54,858 nt of DNA from Candidatus Methanosuratincola sp. (GTDB lineage Archaea; Thermoproteota; Methanomethylicia; Methanomethylicales; Methanomethylicaceae), in the NCBI GenBank assembly GCA_037478935.1, contig JBBFLR010000009.1, positions 1 through 54,858 on the forward strand, read 5' to 3'. Every line of letters starts with the position of its first letter. Position 1 is the first letter of the stretch. The notes beneath the pieces were generated by a model. The model was not told where the DNA came from. It ran no database searches and worked only from the letters and a program-made list of their open reading frames with translations. The position numbers and the translations under genes are program-made. Of the stretch, positions 23,157 through 31,648 are shown piece by piece.

Positions 23157-25127
23157 ATGGGCGCAGGGAAAGATGATGTGGAAGAGAAGAGGATCGAGAT
23201 CGCACTCGTCGGAAACCCCAACGTCGGGAAGAGTACGCTGTTCAACCAGCTCACCGGGCTCAACCAGTCGGTAGGCAACTGGCCCGGCAAGACCGTCGAG
23301 GTTGCCAAGGGCACTCTGGTATTCAAGGGCCTCAGGATAGATGTGGTCGACCTACCGGGGATATACTCACTATCGGCATTCTCCGAAGAAGAGGTGGTAG
23401 CGCGGGATTACATCCTCTCCGGGCGCCCTGACATACTAGTGAATGTTGTTGATGCAATGGCACTGGAGCGGAACCTCTACCTCTCGATGCAGTTGATGGA
23501 GATGGGGGTGAGACTTGTCCTCGCCCTGAATTTCGTCGAGGACGCTAAGGCGAAGGGCATAGAGATAGACGCCGGTTCGCTTTCAGCGGGGCTAGGCGTT
23601 CCCGTGATCGCAGTCAACGCCATATCCGGATCTGGGATCGCCGAGCTTGTAGAGCTTGCGATAAGCCACGTGTCGGCAAAGCCGCCTAAGAGACCTGCCT
23701 ATGGAAAGGAAGTGGAAGTCTACATCTCTGAGATCTCGGGAGCAATAAGGACAACTGACTTTGGAATCCCTGCCGGGATCAGCCCGGAGTGGTTGGCCAT
23801 TAAGCTGATTGAAGGCGACCCTGCAGTGCTTGATCGCTTCCCAAAACTTGCGCACCTGGATAGCAAGATAAAAGCCGTGAAGAACAAGCTTGAGATGGTC
23901 CATGGCGAAGAACCAGCCGTCGTTATAGCATCGGAGAGGTACTCCGCGATACACAAGATCGTCAGATCCTCGTCGGTGATGCACACCTCCCCTATAACTA
24001 CACGCTCGGAGAGGATAGAGGCCATCCTGACCCACCGCTTCTTTGGGTACCTCATACTCCTCCTGGTCTTGGGTGGGATGTTCTTCTCGATCTTCGCAGT
24101 AGGGGGAATGTTGTCGGAGATCTTTGATGAAGCGTTCCGTCTTCTGAACGATCATGTAATTGGTGCCCTGGTAGTGCTGGGGGTAGCCCAACCAATTTCC
24201 GACATATTGATCAACGGCATCCTGTTCGGCGTAACAGCTGCGCTGTCGATAGTGATCTCTTACATCTTCATCTTCTACCTCGCCCTGTCGGTCCTTGAGG
24301 ACACAGGATACCTGCCAAGGGCAGCATTTCTCCTCGACTCCCTCATGCACAAGTTGGGCCTACACGGAAAGGCCTTCATACCCATGCTGCTGGGATACGG
24401 GTGCAGCGTACCTGCATGCGTCTCCTGCAGGATAATGGAGACCTGGAAAGAGCGGGTCATTCTTGGGGCTCTGGTGGTAATGATCCCTTGTTCTGCAAGG
24501 TCGGTCATAATCTTGGGGGTGGCTGCGCAGTACCTAGGTTTCGCGGCTGCGATGGGGATATATGTTCTCGACATCTTTGTGGTCCTCTTCATCGGTCGTC
24601 TGCTCTTCAAGGCAATGCCAGGCGAGTCTGTGGGGCTCATAATGCAGATGCCGAGGATCCGCATTTTCAAACCCTGGCTGGTTCTGAAAAAGACATGGTT
24701 CAAGACAAAGGACTTCATCTATATCGGTCTGCCACTGATCGTGGCTGGATCGGTCCTGATAGAGGCGCTCCGCGTCACCGGTCTCATAGATCAGGTGATA
24801 CTGGCACTCTCTCCCTTCACCTACGGACTGCTAGGGATGCCGGTGGCGGTAGGTATCTCGATCGTCTTCGGTATACTAAGGAAAGAGATGGCGCTCGCCA
24901 TGCTCGCGACATATACAAACACGCTGGACTTCTCCTCGATCATGTCCCCAGTACAGATGGTTGTCTTCACGATCTTCATGGTGCTCTACGTCCCTTGCAT
25001 AGCGACCATCGCCGCGCTCTTCAGAGAGTACCGCGCCAAGTGGTCACTCCTCATAGTGGCTATGAACATGTCCGTAGCCACCGTAGTAGCCTTCGGCGCC
25101 CGGATCCTCCTCAGCCTGTTCCTCTGA
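23157..25127 (+). CDS. feoB: Ferrous iron transporter FeoB
   Basis: 656 residues. An N-terminal GTPase (GNPNVGKST at 19-27, DLPGIYSL at 65-72) with a helical spacer, then about eight membrane helices including PMLLGYGCSVPACVSCRIME and MIPCSARSV gates. Imports Fe(II). The G4 motif reads NFVED where NxxD is usual, so Asp is replaced by Glu at residue 128. Third gene of the dtxR-feoA-feoB operon. The 3' end overlaps the HIT gene by 17 nt. Confidence 0.96.
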   Translation: MGAGKDDVEEKRIEIALVGNPNVGKSTLFNQLTGLNQSVGNWPGKTVEVAKGTLVFKGLRIDVVDLPGIYSLSAFSEEEVVARDYILSGRPDILVNVVDAMALERNLYLSMQLMEMGVRLVLALNFVEDAKAKGIEIDAGSLSAGLGVPVIAVNAISGSGIAELVELAISHVSAKPPKRPAYGKEVEVYISEISGAIRTTDFGIPAGISPEWLAIKLIEGDPAVLDRFPKLAHLDSKIKAVKNKLEMVHGEEPAVVIASERYSAIHKIVRSSSVMHTSPITTRSERIEAILTHRFFGYLILLLVLGGMFFSIFAVGGMLSEIFDEAFRLLNDHVIGALVVLGVAQPISDILINGILFGVTAALSIVISYIFIFYLALSVLEDTGYLPRAAFLLDSLMHKLGLHGKAFIPMLLGYGCSVPACVSCRIMETWKERVILGALVVMIPCSARSVIILGVAAQYLGFAAAMGIYVLDIFVVLFIGRLLFKAMPGESVGLIMQMPRIRIFKPWLVLKKTWFKTKDFIYIGLPLIVAGSVLIEALRVTGLIDQVILALSPFTYGLLGMPVAVGISIVFGILRKEMALAMLATYTNTLDFSSIMSPVQMVVFTIFMVLYVPCIATIAALFREYRAKWSLLIVAMNMSVATVVAFGARILLSLFL

Positions 25128-25596
25128 ACCCTGCTCTTATCCTCTCTAAGGTTCGTAAGAGGTGCTCTGGCATCACCTTGGTCGATGCGAGAACAGGCAT
25201 GAAGTTTGTATCCCCTGTCCAGCGCGGCACCACGTGCATGTGTATGTGCTCGAATCCGGCACCCGCCGCCCTGCCGATGTTGAAACCTACGTTGAACCCT
25301 TCCGGACGCATCTCCTTCCTGAGCACAGCAATCGAGTCCCTCAGCAGTGCGAAGAGATCCTCGACCTCTTCCTTCTGGAGATCCCCGACGTCAGTGACAT
25401 GCCTGTACGGGGCGATCATCAGGTGCCCGCTGTTGTAGGGGAATCTGTTCAGCATCCCGAATACCCTCTCCCTCCTCTCGAATATTAGGGACTCTGGATC
25501 ATCCTCGGACGGCTTTTTGCAGAATATGCACCCTTCTTTCTTTGCCGCAGAGACAAACTCGCCGCGCCACGGTGCCCACAGTATCCTCTCAGACAT
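25111..25596 (-). CDS. HIT-family hydrolase
   Basis: 161 residues. Histidine triad HIHMHVVPRW preceded by the nucleotide-binding fold (FGMLNRFPYNSGHLMIAPYRHV). An N-terminal CIFCKK pair probably binds zinc, as in many prokaryotic HIT proteins. Family members hydrolyse or transfer AMP, for example Ap4A; the substrate is not deducible. Convergent overlap with feoB; upstream is a repeat pair. Confidence 0.92.
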   Translation of the reverse strand: MSERILWAPWRGEFVSAAKKEGCIFCKKPSEDDPESLIFERRERVFGMLNRFPYNSGHLMIAPYRHVTDVGDLQKEEVEDLFALLRDSIAVLRKEMRPEGFNVGFNIGRAAGAGFEHIHMHVVPRWTGDTNFMPVLASTKVMPEHLLRTLERIRAGFRGTG

Positions 25597-25712
25597 AATT
25601 AGGAGTCTGTGGTGGATCTTTTTAACCTGTTCGGCAGGATCGCTTGCATTCCTTCACCGTCATACTTCCTCACGAAACCTCACTGCCATTTCTCGTGTGT
25701 TGTAGTGAAAGG

Positions 25713-25808
25713 ATAGGCCTGACCTCTAGTGTTAAGAAAAACGTTTTCCATTATCAACCACCTGTTGAGGCCTGTTCTATAGGCCTGACCTCTAGTGTTA
25801 AGAAAAAC
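25713..25808. repeat. Two 30-nt direct repeats with 36-nt spacer
   Basis: Identical 30-nt copies at 25713-25742 and 25779-25808, starting ATAGGCCTGACC and ending AGAAAAAC on the plus strand. Spacer 25743-25778 is 36 nt and unrelated. Size and spacing match a minimal CRISPR unit (repeat 30, spacer 36), but there are only two copies and no cas genes in the window. A duplicated regulatory or terminator element is the alternative. Lies between the HIT start and the 3' end of the LAGLIDADG-like gene, both on the minus strand. Confidence 0.8.
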
Positions 25809-25824
25809 CAAACCGTGGGGTCTA

Positions 25825-26832
25825 CTAGCCGAGCATTATTCTTCCCAATAGCGCACTCAGCTCGAAGTTGCTGTTGCAGACTGCAGTCTCCACGAACCTC
25901 TCGGCGGATTGGGGCGTCTCAAAGTAGACCCTGCTGGCAACCAAAGACGCTTTCAGAACCGAGTTCTTCTCGCTGCCGGCATGCCTGCCCTTCTTGACTA
26001 TGCTGCCCTCCACAAAGCCCCCCATCTCTAGAAATGCGCTGCAGGTATCTGCGTCGTAACTTATCAGATATCCTGTATCCGGATACCTCGAGTCTGAGTA
26101 GGTGTTGAATTTCATTGACAGGGACTCCGTCAGGATTTTGTACTCCTCGTTCAACTGTAGCGGGTTCGAGGAGCCGAGTCCAATCCTTGCGACAACGGAA
26201 TATCCGTATGCAGTCCTCTTGATCAACGGGTTCACCCACCCTGAGACAGACATGATGACCCTAAAAGACTCCTGCCTGATGCTCCTGTTCCCCTCCAGGA
26301 TGTATCCTATTGTGGGGATCCCGCCTTTCCGCGCGTTCATCTCAGGCGAGAGCTCGTTGATCTCAACGACGGCGTCCTTGCAGTAGAGCTGTGTCATGTA
26401 ACTCCCCCTGGTGGGGATCTGTATTGTGCTCGGAGAAGCACGGTAGAGTTCGTAGGAGAGTCCGGAGAAGACTTGGTGCATGGTATAGTCCTTCCCATAG
26501 AACCTGATGCAGTACTTTCCTCCGCGGCTGTATACCGAGCCCCCGGCGACGACCATGCCCAGGAACAGCCTCTTGAGGTCGCCTGAGTTGAACCTGTTCG
26601 CAACCTTCTTGACGTACCCGCTCTGGTAGTACATCAATAGGCCCAGCGCCGCGGCGCCTGATGTCTGGAGCATTATTGCGTTGTACTGCACCGGTACCGT
26701 CGGGGCTTCTTGTCCGCACTCCGAGATCAGAGCCCCTTCAAGAGACATTGTAGACTGAATTGCTTCGAATGCCGCGAAGATGAGCAATGCCAAACCGAAA
26801 AGGCTCAGGATCTGCCCCGTGCTGGCTCTCAA
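25825..26832 (-). CDS. Membrane-anchored LAGLIDADG-like protein
   Basis: 335 residues. Two N-terminal membrane segments (about 8-25 and 52-69) are followed by what looks like a two-repeat LAGLIDADG fold: KRLFLGMVVAGGSVYSRGG (motif 1, 88-106), GKYCIRFYGKDYTMHQVF, RGSYMTQLYCKDAVVEI, then SFRVIMSVSGWVNPLIKR (motif 2, 189-206). The acidic residues expected in each helix are Ala/Gly or Ser, so nuclease activity is unlikely. Resembles homing-endonuclease-derived domains that turned to DNA or other binding. No family matched by search. Followed by a JAMM protease gene on the same strand. Confidence 0.6.
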   Translation of the reverse strand: MRASTGQILSLFGLALLIFAAFEAIQSTMSLEGALISECGQEAPTVPVQYNAIMLQTSGAAALGLLMYYQSGYVKKVANRFNSGDLKRLFLGMVVAGGSVYSRGGKYCIRFYGKDYTMHQVFSGLSYELYRASPSTIQIPTRGSYMTQLYCKDAVVEINELSPEMNARKGGIPTIGYILEGNRSIRQESFRVIMSVSGWVNPLIKRTAYGYSVVARIGLGSSNPLQLNEEYKILTESLSMKFNTYSDSRYPDTGYLISYDADTCSAFLEMGGFVEGSIVKKGRHAGSEKNSVLKASLVASRVYFETPQSAERFVETAVCNSNFELSALLGRIMLG

Positions 26833-26845
26833 CCTAGATACCCGA

Positions 26846-27223
26846 CTAATCTACGGTGAACTCTATCTTAATTCCTTTACTGTTGTAAGCCGCCACGCTG
26901 GCCCTGTTGTATGGGTAAGCTGCTATGAGCATCACCCTCCCGTAGAAGTTGTTCATGTCCTGATCGGATGGGCGGTTGTCGCCGGAGGGGTGTGAATGCG
27001 CGATCCCGATTATGCTCAGGTCGAAAGGTATCATGTGGGTGGGGAAGGACGAGAAGCCTTCGCCGTATGTTGAAAACGGCGGTATAAGGAACTCCCTTAT
27101 TTCTGCCCTCTCGCCCCTGACCTTGCCCCTGATCAGCATTATGTTCTCGCGGGGGAAGACTTCCCTGCACATCTCGAGGAATATCTCGAGGACCTCGCCG
27201 TTCACGGCGACTTCCTTCAGCAC
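26846..27223 (-). CDS. JAMM/MPN+ metalloprotease
   Basis: 125 residues from GTG 27223, with GGGGGA seven bases upstream; the frame is open further to 27418 but that part overlaps the SSS gene. The JAMM zinc site is complete: Glu26 (PRENIMLIRG), His76 and His78 (IAHSHPSG), Ser86 and Asp89 (RPSDQD), the HxHx10D pattern. Archaeal relatives release ubiquitin-like SAMP modifiers or process sulfur carriers. An E1-like gene is elsewhere in the window. Tightly spaced with the SSS gene upstream and the LAGLIDADG-like gene downstream, so likely one operon. Confidence 0.88.
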   Translation of the reverse strand: MLKEVAVNGEVLEIFLEMCREVFPRENIMLIRGKVRGERAEIREFLIPPFSTYGEGFSSFPTHMIPFDLSIIGIAHSHPSGDNRPSDQDMNNFYGRVMLIAAYPYNRASVAAYNSKGIKIEFTVD

Positions 27224-27234
27224 CGCAGATCCCC

Positions 27235-28671
27235 CTAAGCCTCCCTTATCTTCTCCCCTCCCTCCGGGATCCTCTCGAAAGATCCAAGGGAGACATAAAT
27301 GAGTGAGGATACAGCCAAGGTCCAAAGGTTCATCGGAAGCCCCAGCGGGCTGAGCCTCAGATAGTATAGCACCGTCGCAGTTGCGAACCCTGCTACAAGC
27401 GAAACGAGCGCCGACCACCTACCTCCCCTCCCCCATAGGAAGCTCCCAAGGACGAGCGGCGCTACCGGGAGCAGCAGTGAGGAAGAAAGCACGGAGAGAT
27501 CGACTATGAGCCCGGGCCTTGAGAGCGAGAAGATCATGCACACCAACGCCAGGACGAGCATAACCGCCCTGCCCACCGCTATCTGTTCCCTCTGGCCCAT
27601 CCTTGGCCGCAGGGGGAGGAAGATGTCCCTTATTGACATCGAGCTCAGGCTTAGTATTATGCTGTCAATCGTCGAGATCGACGCTGCGATTATCGCGACG
27701 AGCCCAAGGATTGTGATCCATGGAGGCAGAATGCTCAGGAGCGTCGGCGTCACCGAGTCCCTGTATGCGACCGAAGGGAACCCTCCTGCAACAGTGGCCC
27801 CCCTCAGGACGAACCCAAGGAAGCAGACCAACACCGTGAAGAACAGCCCATACGCCCCGAAGAGTACGATCATGTTCTTCTGCGCCTCCTTGCTCTTGGG
27901 CGCAAAGAGTCTCTGGACTACCTGTGGGTTGGTGATCGCGAAGAAGAACCAGGGGATCGTCATGTTCAGGAATGTCTGGGGCGTCCAAAAGCTGTTTGGC
28001 ACATAGCCCAGATCCCCTGGCAGGAATGAAAACGAGGGAAGGCTGAGCGCCCAGTTGACCGTCCACCCCAAGATCACCACCCCGGCAGCGATCATGAGCG
28101 CACCTTGGTATACGTCTGTCCAGCCGACGCTCCAGACCCCTGCCACGACCGACCAGAGAAGGGCCAGTGATACGGCTATTATGACTGCAATTGTAAACGG
28201 TATGGCCCCTCCTGAAGCCCCCTCGGCTGCGAAAGCGATCCCCATTATCTGGGCTGAGGAGTAGGGTATCAGCGCGACGAGAGAGATCAGAGTCACCGCC
28301 ATCCCCACCGCGGGGCTGCCGTACCTGTCCGTCAGGACCTCTGCGGGCGACACATACCCGTGCCTGCTGTGGAGCGAGTAGTACTTCGGGGCCAGGTAGT
28401 AGAGGAGGAAGAGTGTGCCGACGAAGTACACCAGTTCGAACCCCATCGCCCCTACTCCGCTCTGATAACTCAGCCCGACTAGACCGATGAACATGAACGC
28501 ACTGTACGTGGTCGCTGCGTAGGAGAGGGAAACGACCAGCGACCCGAACCTGCCTCCAGCTGTGTAAAAGTCCCTCGCATCCTTCCTGAGCCTCTTCTTG
28601 GCAAACCAGGCTATGGTCGTGCCCGCTGCTATGTAGATCGCTATCGCCAAGTAGGTCGGGAGCTCCTCCAT
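27235..28671 (-). CDS. Sodium:solute symporter (SSS family)
   Basis: 478 residues with about 13 membrane segments. Typical blocks: RKDARDFYTAGGRFG, SLSYAATTYSAFMFIG, and IIAASISTIDSIILSLSSMSIRD (the Na+-site helix), with FFAITNPQVVQRLFAPKS between. Substrate unknown. The ATG at 28671 is one base after the stop of a 54-aa membrane protein, so the two are co-translated. Differs from the SSS at 12.2 kb. JAMM gene follows 11 nt downstream. Confidence 0.92.
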   Translation of the reverse strand: MEELPTYLAIAIYIAAGTTIAWFAKKRLRKDARDFYTAGGRFGSLVVSLSYAATTYSAFMFIGLVGLSYQSGVGAMGFELVYFVGTLFLLYYLAPKYYSLHSRHGYVSPAEVLTDRYGSPAVGMAVTLISLVALIPYSSAQIMGIAFAAEGASGGAIPFTIAVIIAVSLALLWSVVAGVWSVGWTDVYQGALMIAAGVVILGWTVNWALSLPSFSFLPGDLGYVPNSFWTPQTFLNMTIPWFFFAITNPQVVQRLFAPKSKEAQKNMIVLFGAYGLFFTVLVCFLGFVLRGATVAGGFPSVAYRDSVTPTLLSILPPWITILGLVAIIAASISTIDSIILSLSSMSIRDIFLPLRPRMGQREQIAVGRAVMLVLALVCMIFSLSRPGLIVDLSVLSSSLLLPVAPLVLGSFLWGRGGRWSALVSLVAGFATATVLYYLRLSPLGLPMNLWTLAVSSLIYVSLGSFERIPEGGEKIREA

Positions 28672-28672
28672 C

Positions 28673-28837
28673 TTAACCCCTCCTAAGTTCCAGCCATACG
28701 TATGCCAGGTATGCCGCGGATACTGCAGCCCAGAGGAGCGCGGTGTAGGGCCCCTCCACTCCGCTGAGCAGGGTAAATGGCGCCAAGTACATCGTCAGGA
28801 TCGCTGCCATAGAAATGAAAAAGAACCTAGTTCTCAT
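28673..28837 (-). CDS. Small two-helix membrane protein, SSS partner (DUF3311-like)
   Basis: 54 residues. Two hydrophobic helices with PFTLLSGVEGPYTALLW between and a basic end LELRRG, the layout of DUF3311/DUF997 small proteins that accompany SSS transporters. ATG at 28837; the TAA stop is followed by one base and the ATG of the transporter. Missed by size cut-offs. Probable accessory subunit or stabiliser. Confidence 0.72.
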   Translation of the reverse strand: MRTRFFFISMAAILTMYLAPFTLLSGVEGPYTALLWAAVSAAYLAYVWLELRRG

Positions 28838-28944
28838 GACTCTCTTGGAAAAGTCCTTTTTGTAATAAGTATTTTCGTGGGTGCAATGATAGACTTTTTA
28901 GAATCCAAAACTTAAATACTCCCTGCCGAAGATACGATTCTAAC

Positions 28945-31551
28945 ATGCCGTACGAGGTGCAGAGGTCTCCTGTTGGCTCTGTCTTGATAGGCGCAGCTGC
29001 CCTGGTTTCCTTCTATTCCATCTCTTACTACACGCTGCCAGTGGCAGTACTTCTCTCCACTGCCGTCGGAGTGCTGTCGTATTTCAGGCCAAAGGTCACC
29101 CCGTTGTTCGTACTCGGTTCGCTGGCGATCCCCTCAGCTGAAATCGTGCTTTCATCGCCGATGAGCCCCGGCGGAGTCCCGTACCAGGGCCTCCTCATAG
29201 CAGTGCTTTTTCTGGTTGCTTTCGTAGGGTGCCTGGTCGACTGGCTCGGCTCCCTAGCAGGGCTCTTCTTGGGGATGGCTGTGGGCGTCAGCTTCAGCAC
29301 TGCTCTCGTCCTGCCGGCTATAGCGGTCTTTAGCGCACTGAAGTCGGGGCGGGCCGGCGCATCTGTGCTAATACTGTATTCTGCATTCGGGACCTACTTC
29401 CTGTACGGGCAGTATCTCGGTTACACCCTCCCGGCTGGCTATGCCTTGGAGGTTTTCTTCCCAAGCATCTCTGACCTCTCATCACTCTATTTTCCTTCAC
29501 TGCTGATGGGGGTCTTCCTTGGGCCTGGCTGGCAAGACGGGCTCTCTTCCTCTTCATCCGCAAGGTACTTCTTTGAGCTGACTCCTCTCTATTTCGCGAG
29601 CATAGGTTCGGTTATCATCCTTGTCTCCGCCTATGGCAGGAAGTTCTTCAACCTCCTGGGCCTTAACGCCCATCTGACAAGGGTGGTTGCGGCTGCAGTA
29701 GGCACGGTCATTGGCGGCTTTCTGATCCTCGGCTCACCGGAGGAGATCGCAGTATCCGCGCTCTTCTCCATTGCCGCGACATTTGCCTTCCTGGCGTTTA
29801 GGCCGGTCTTTAGGCCGAGGCCGCAGCTCAGTTCGAGCGGCTTGATCGATCTCTTCTCGAGGTCGCCGATCTACGATGCCAAAGGCGGTTCGGGGGCGAT
29901 TGGAGGGAATCCAAAGTCATCGGACCTCAGGTACTGCTGGGAGAACACAAAGGGCTTGGATCACATAAAGGGCGAGTTGCTCCGCAGCGTCGCCCTCCCG
30001 ATCAAGTACAAAAAGGAGGCAACCCGATTCGGCGTCAAGCCCGCAAGAGGCATCCTCCTGTACGGGCCGCCAGGCACGGGGAAGACCACGCTCCTGCGCG
30101 GCTTGGCTTCCCAGCTGGGAGTCAGGTACTACGAGGTAAGCCTCAGCGAATTGCTTTCAAAGTGGTATGGCGAGAGCGAGCGCAAGATCAGCGAGCTCTT
30201 CAGTAACGCGCGCGAGAATGCCCCTTGCCTCCTCGCCATAAACGACATCGACTCGATAGGCAAGGACCGCACGATGTACAAGAGCGATGACGTGACCCCG
30301 CGCCTCATGAACGTACTGCTCTCGGAGCTCGATGCAATAAACCAGAAAAATGTTGACGTGATAGTGGTGGCGACTACAAACAAGCCCCAGCTGCTCGACA
30401 GGGCGTTGATCAGGCCCGGCAGGTTCGACAAGATAATCTACGTAGGCCCTCCTGACAAGGACTCGAGGAAGGAGATCTTCAAGTGCTACCTCGAGGGGAG
30501 GCCGGTCTATCCTGGGATCGACTACGACCGGTTGGCGGAGCTCTCCGAGCGCTTCACTGGCGCAGACATCGAGGCCGTGGTAAACAAGATATTCTCGTCC
30601 GCCTTCTACGAAGGCCTCAAGGACGGCAAGTCGTCCCCCATCTCGCAGGAGGCCCTCGAGGACGCGATAAGGGGCACGAGGCCTTCAGTAGACTATTCTA
30701 TGCTCGAGGAGTATGAGCGTTTCAGGGTCGAATTCGAACGTGACCGGCGTGTTACAAAAAGCTGGGAATCCGGCATCCCTGAAGTCACCTTCGACGATAT
30801 AGGAGACCTGGATGGCGTAAAGGCTGAACTAAGGGAGGCTTTCGAGCTCCCGATAAGGCGACCTGACTTGATGGAACGGCTCAGAGTGAGGGGGGTGAAA
30901 GGGGTGTTGCTCTATGGCCCGCCGGGTTGCGGGAAGACGCTCCTGGCAAAGGCGGTGGCAAACGAAGTCAAGGCGAACTTCTTCCCCGTGAGCGGGGCTG
31001 AGCTTTCCAGGGGGAACATACACGAGGCAGCCGCCAAGATAAACGATATATTCAGAAGGGCAAGGGACAATGCGCCAGCGATAGTCTTCATCGACGAGAT
31101 TGATCAGATCGCCCCTGACCGCAGTAATGCCGCCGGAGCCCAGTTTGTCCCGGTGACGACCCAGCTGCTATCTGAGCTAGACGGGCTCCAAGATCTCAAG
31201 GGCGTGATGGTGCTCGCAGCAACTAACAGGCACGAGTCAATAGATCCTGCTCTACTCAGGCCCGGCAGGATCGAGAAGCACATACACGTGAAGCCTCCTG
31301 ACGAGAAGGCCAGAGCCGAGATCATAAGGGTCCACCTCAGGGACGCCCCGGTCGGATCAAGCGTAGTAGTCGAGGAGATATCAAAACTGACTGAGGGATT
31401 CTCCGGCGCCGGTCTCCAGGAACTCGTCAACGAGGCTAAGAAATCCCTCATCAGGGCTACGCTGAAGGGCGAGGTCCGTGATGTGCTCGAGATGGAGGAC
31501 TTTCTCGATGCACTGAGGAGGATGAAAGAGTCTTCGATCGTTGACAAATGA
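28945..31551 (+). CDS. Membrane-anchored double AAA+ ATPase (CDC48-related)
   Basis: 868 residues. About nine membrane helices in the first 290 residues replace the CDC48 N-domain. D1 (about 330-590): Walker A GPPGTGKT 374-381, pore loop KWYGES 406-411, Walker B AINDID 431-436 (Asn433-Asp434 in place of Asp-Glu), Arg finger region RPGRFD. D2 (about 610-868): Walker A GPPGCGKT 658-665, normal Walker B FIDEID 715-720, but the pore-loop segment reads LSRGNIHEAAAKI. A proteasome-free unfoldase or membrane extractor is plausible. Nearest relatives are Cdc48/VAT; the membrane domain was not recognised. Confidence 0.88.
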   Translation: MPYEVQRSPVGSVLIGAAALVSFYSISYYTLPVAVLLSTAVGVLSYFRPKVTPLFVLGSLAIPSAEIVLSSPMSPGGVPYQGLLIAVLFLVAFVGCLVDWLGSLAGLFLGMAVGVSFSTALVLPAIAVFSALKSGRAGASVLILYSAFGTYFLYGQYLGYTLPAGYALEVFFPSISDLSSLYFPSLLMGVFLGPGWQDGLSSSSSARYFFELTPLYFASIGSVIILVSAYGRKFFNLLGLNAHLTRVVAAAVGTVIGGFLILGSPEEIAVSALFSIAATFAFLAFRPVFRPRPQLSSSGLIDLFSRSPIYDAKGGSGAIGGNPKSSDLRYCWENTKGLDHIKGELLRSVALPIKYKKEATRFGVKPARGILLYGPPGTGKTTLLRGLASQLGVRYYEVSLSELLSKWYGESERKISELFSNARENAPCLLAINDIDSIGKDRTMYKSDDVTPRLMNVLLSELDAINQKNVDVIVVATTNKPQLLDRALIRPGRFDKIIYVGPPDKDSRKEIFKCYLEGRPVYPGIDYDRLAELSERFTGADIEAVVNKIFSSAFYEGLKDGKSSPISQEALEDAIRGTRPSVDYSMLEEYERFRVEFERDRRVTKSWESGIPEVTFDDIGDLDGVKAELREAFELPIRRPDLMERLRVRGVKGVLLYGPPGCGKTLLAKAVANEVKANFFPVSGAELSRGNIHEAAAKINDIFRRARDNAPAIVFIDEIDQIAPDRSNAAGAQFVPVTTQLLSELDGLQDLKGVMVLAATNRHESIDPALLRPGRIEKHIHVKPPDEKARAEIIRVHLRDAPVGSSVVVEEISKLTEGFSGAGLQELVNEAKKSLIRATLKGEVRDVLEMEDFLDALRRMKESSIVDK

Positions 31552-31648
31552 TCCTGGCAGGGACTGCTGGAACGGAGATCACCCCATCAGAATTCAATTC
31601 CAAAATTCTTTAATTTTATCTTTACGAGCTTATGGTGGAGGCAATTGT

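Noticed and set aside
24401-25438. Long plus-strand ORF inside feoB
   Set aside because: Shadow of feoB in another frame.
25713-25808. Firm CRISPR array call
   Set aside because: Only two repeats, no cas genes, no recognisable leader; reported as a repeat instead.
31541-31648. N-terminal extension of the NosL-like ORF overlapping the AAA gene
   Set aside because: No family match; a strong ribosome site precedes ATG 31649, followed by a membrane anchor.
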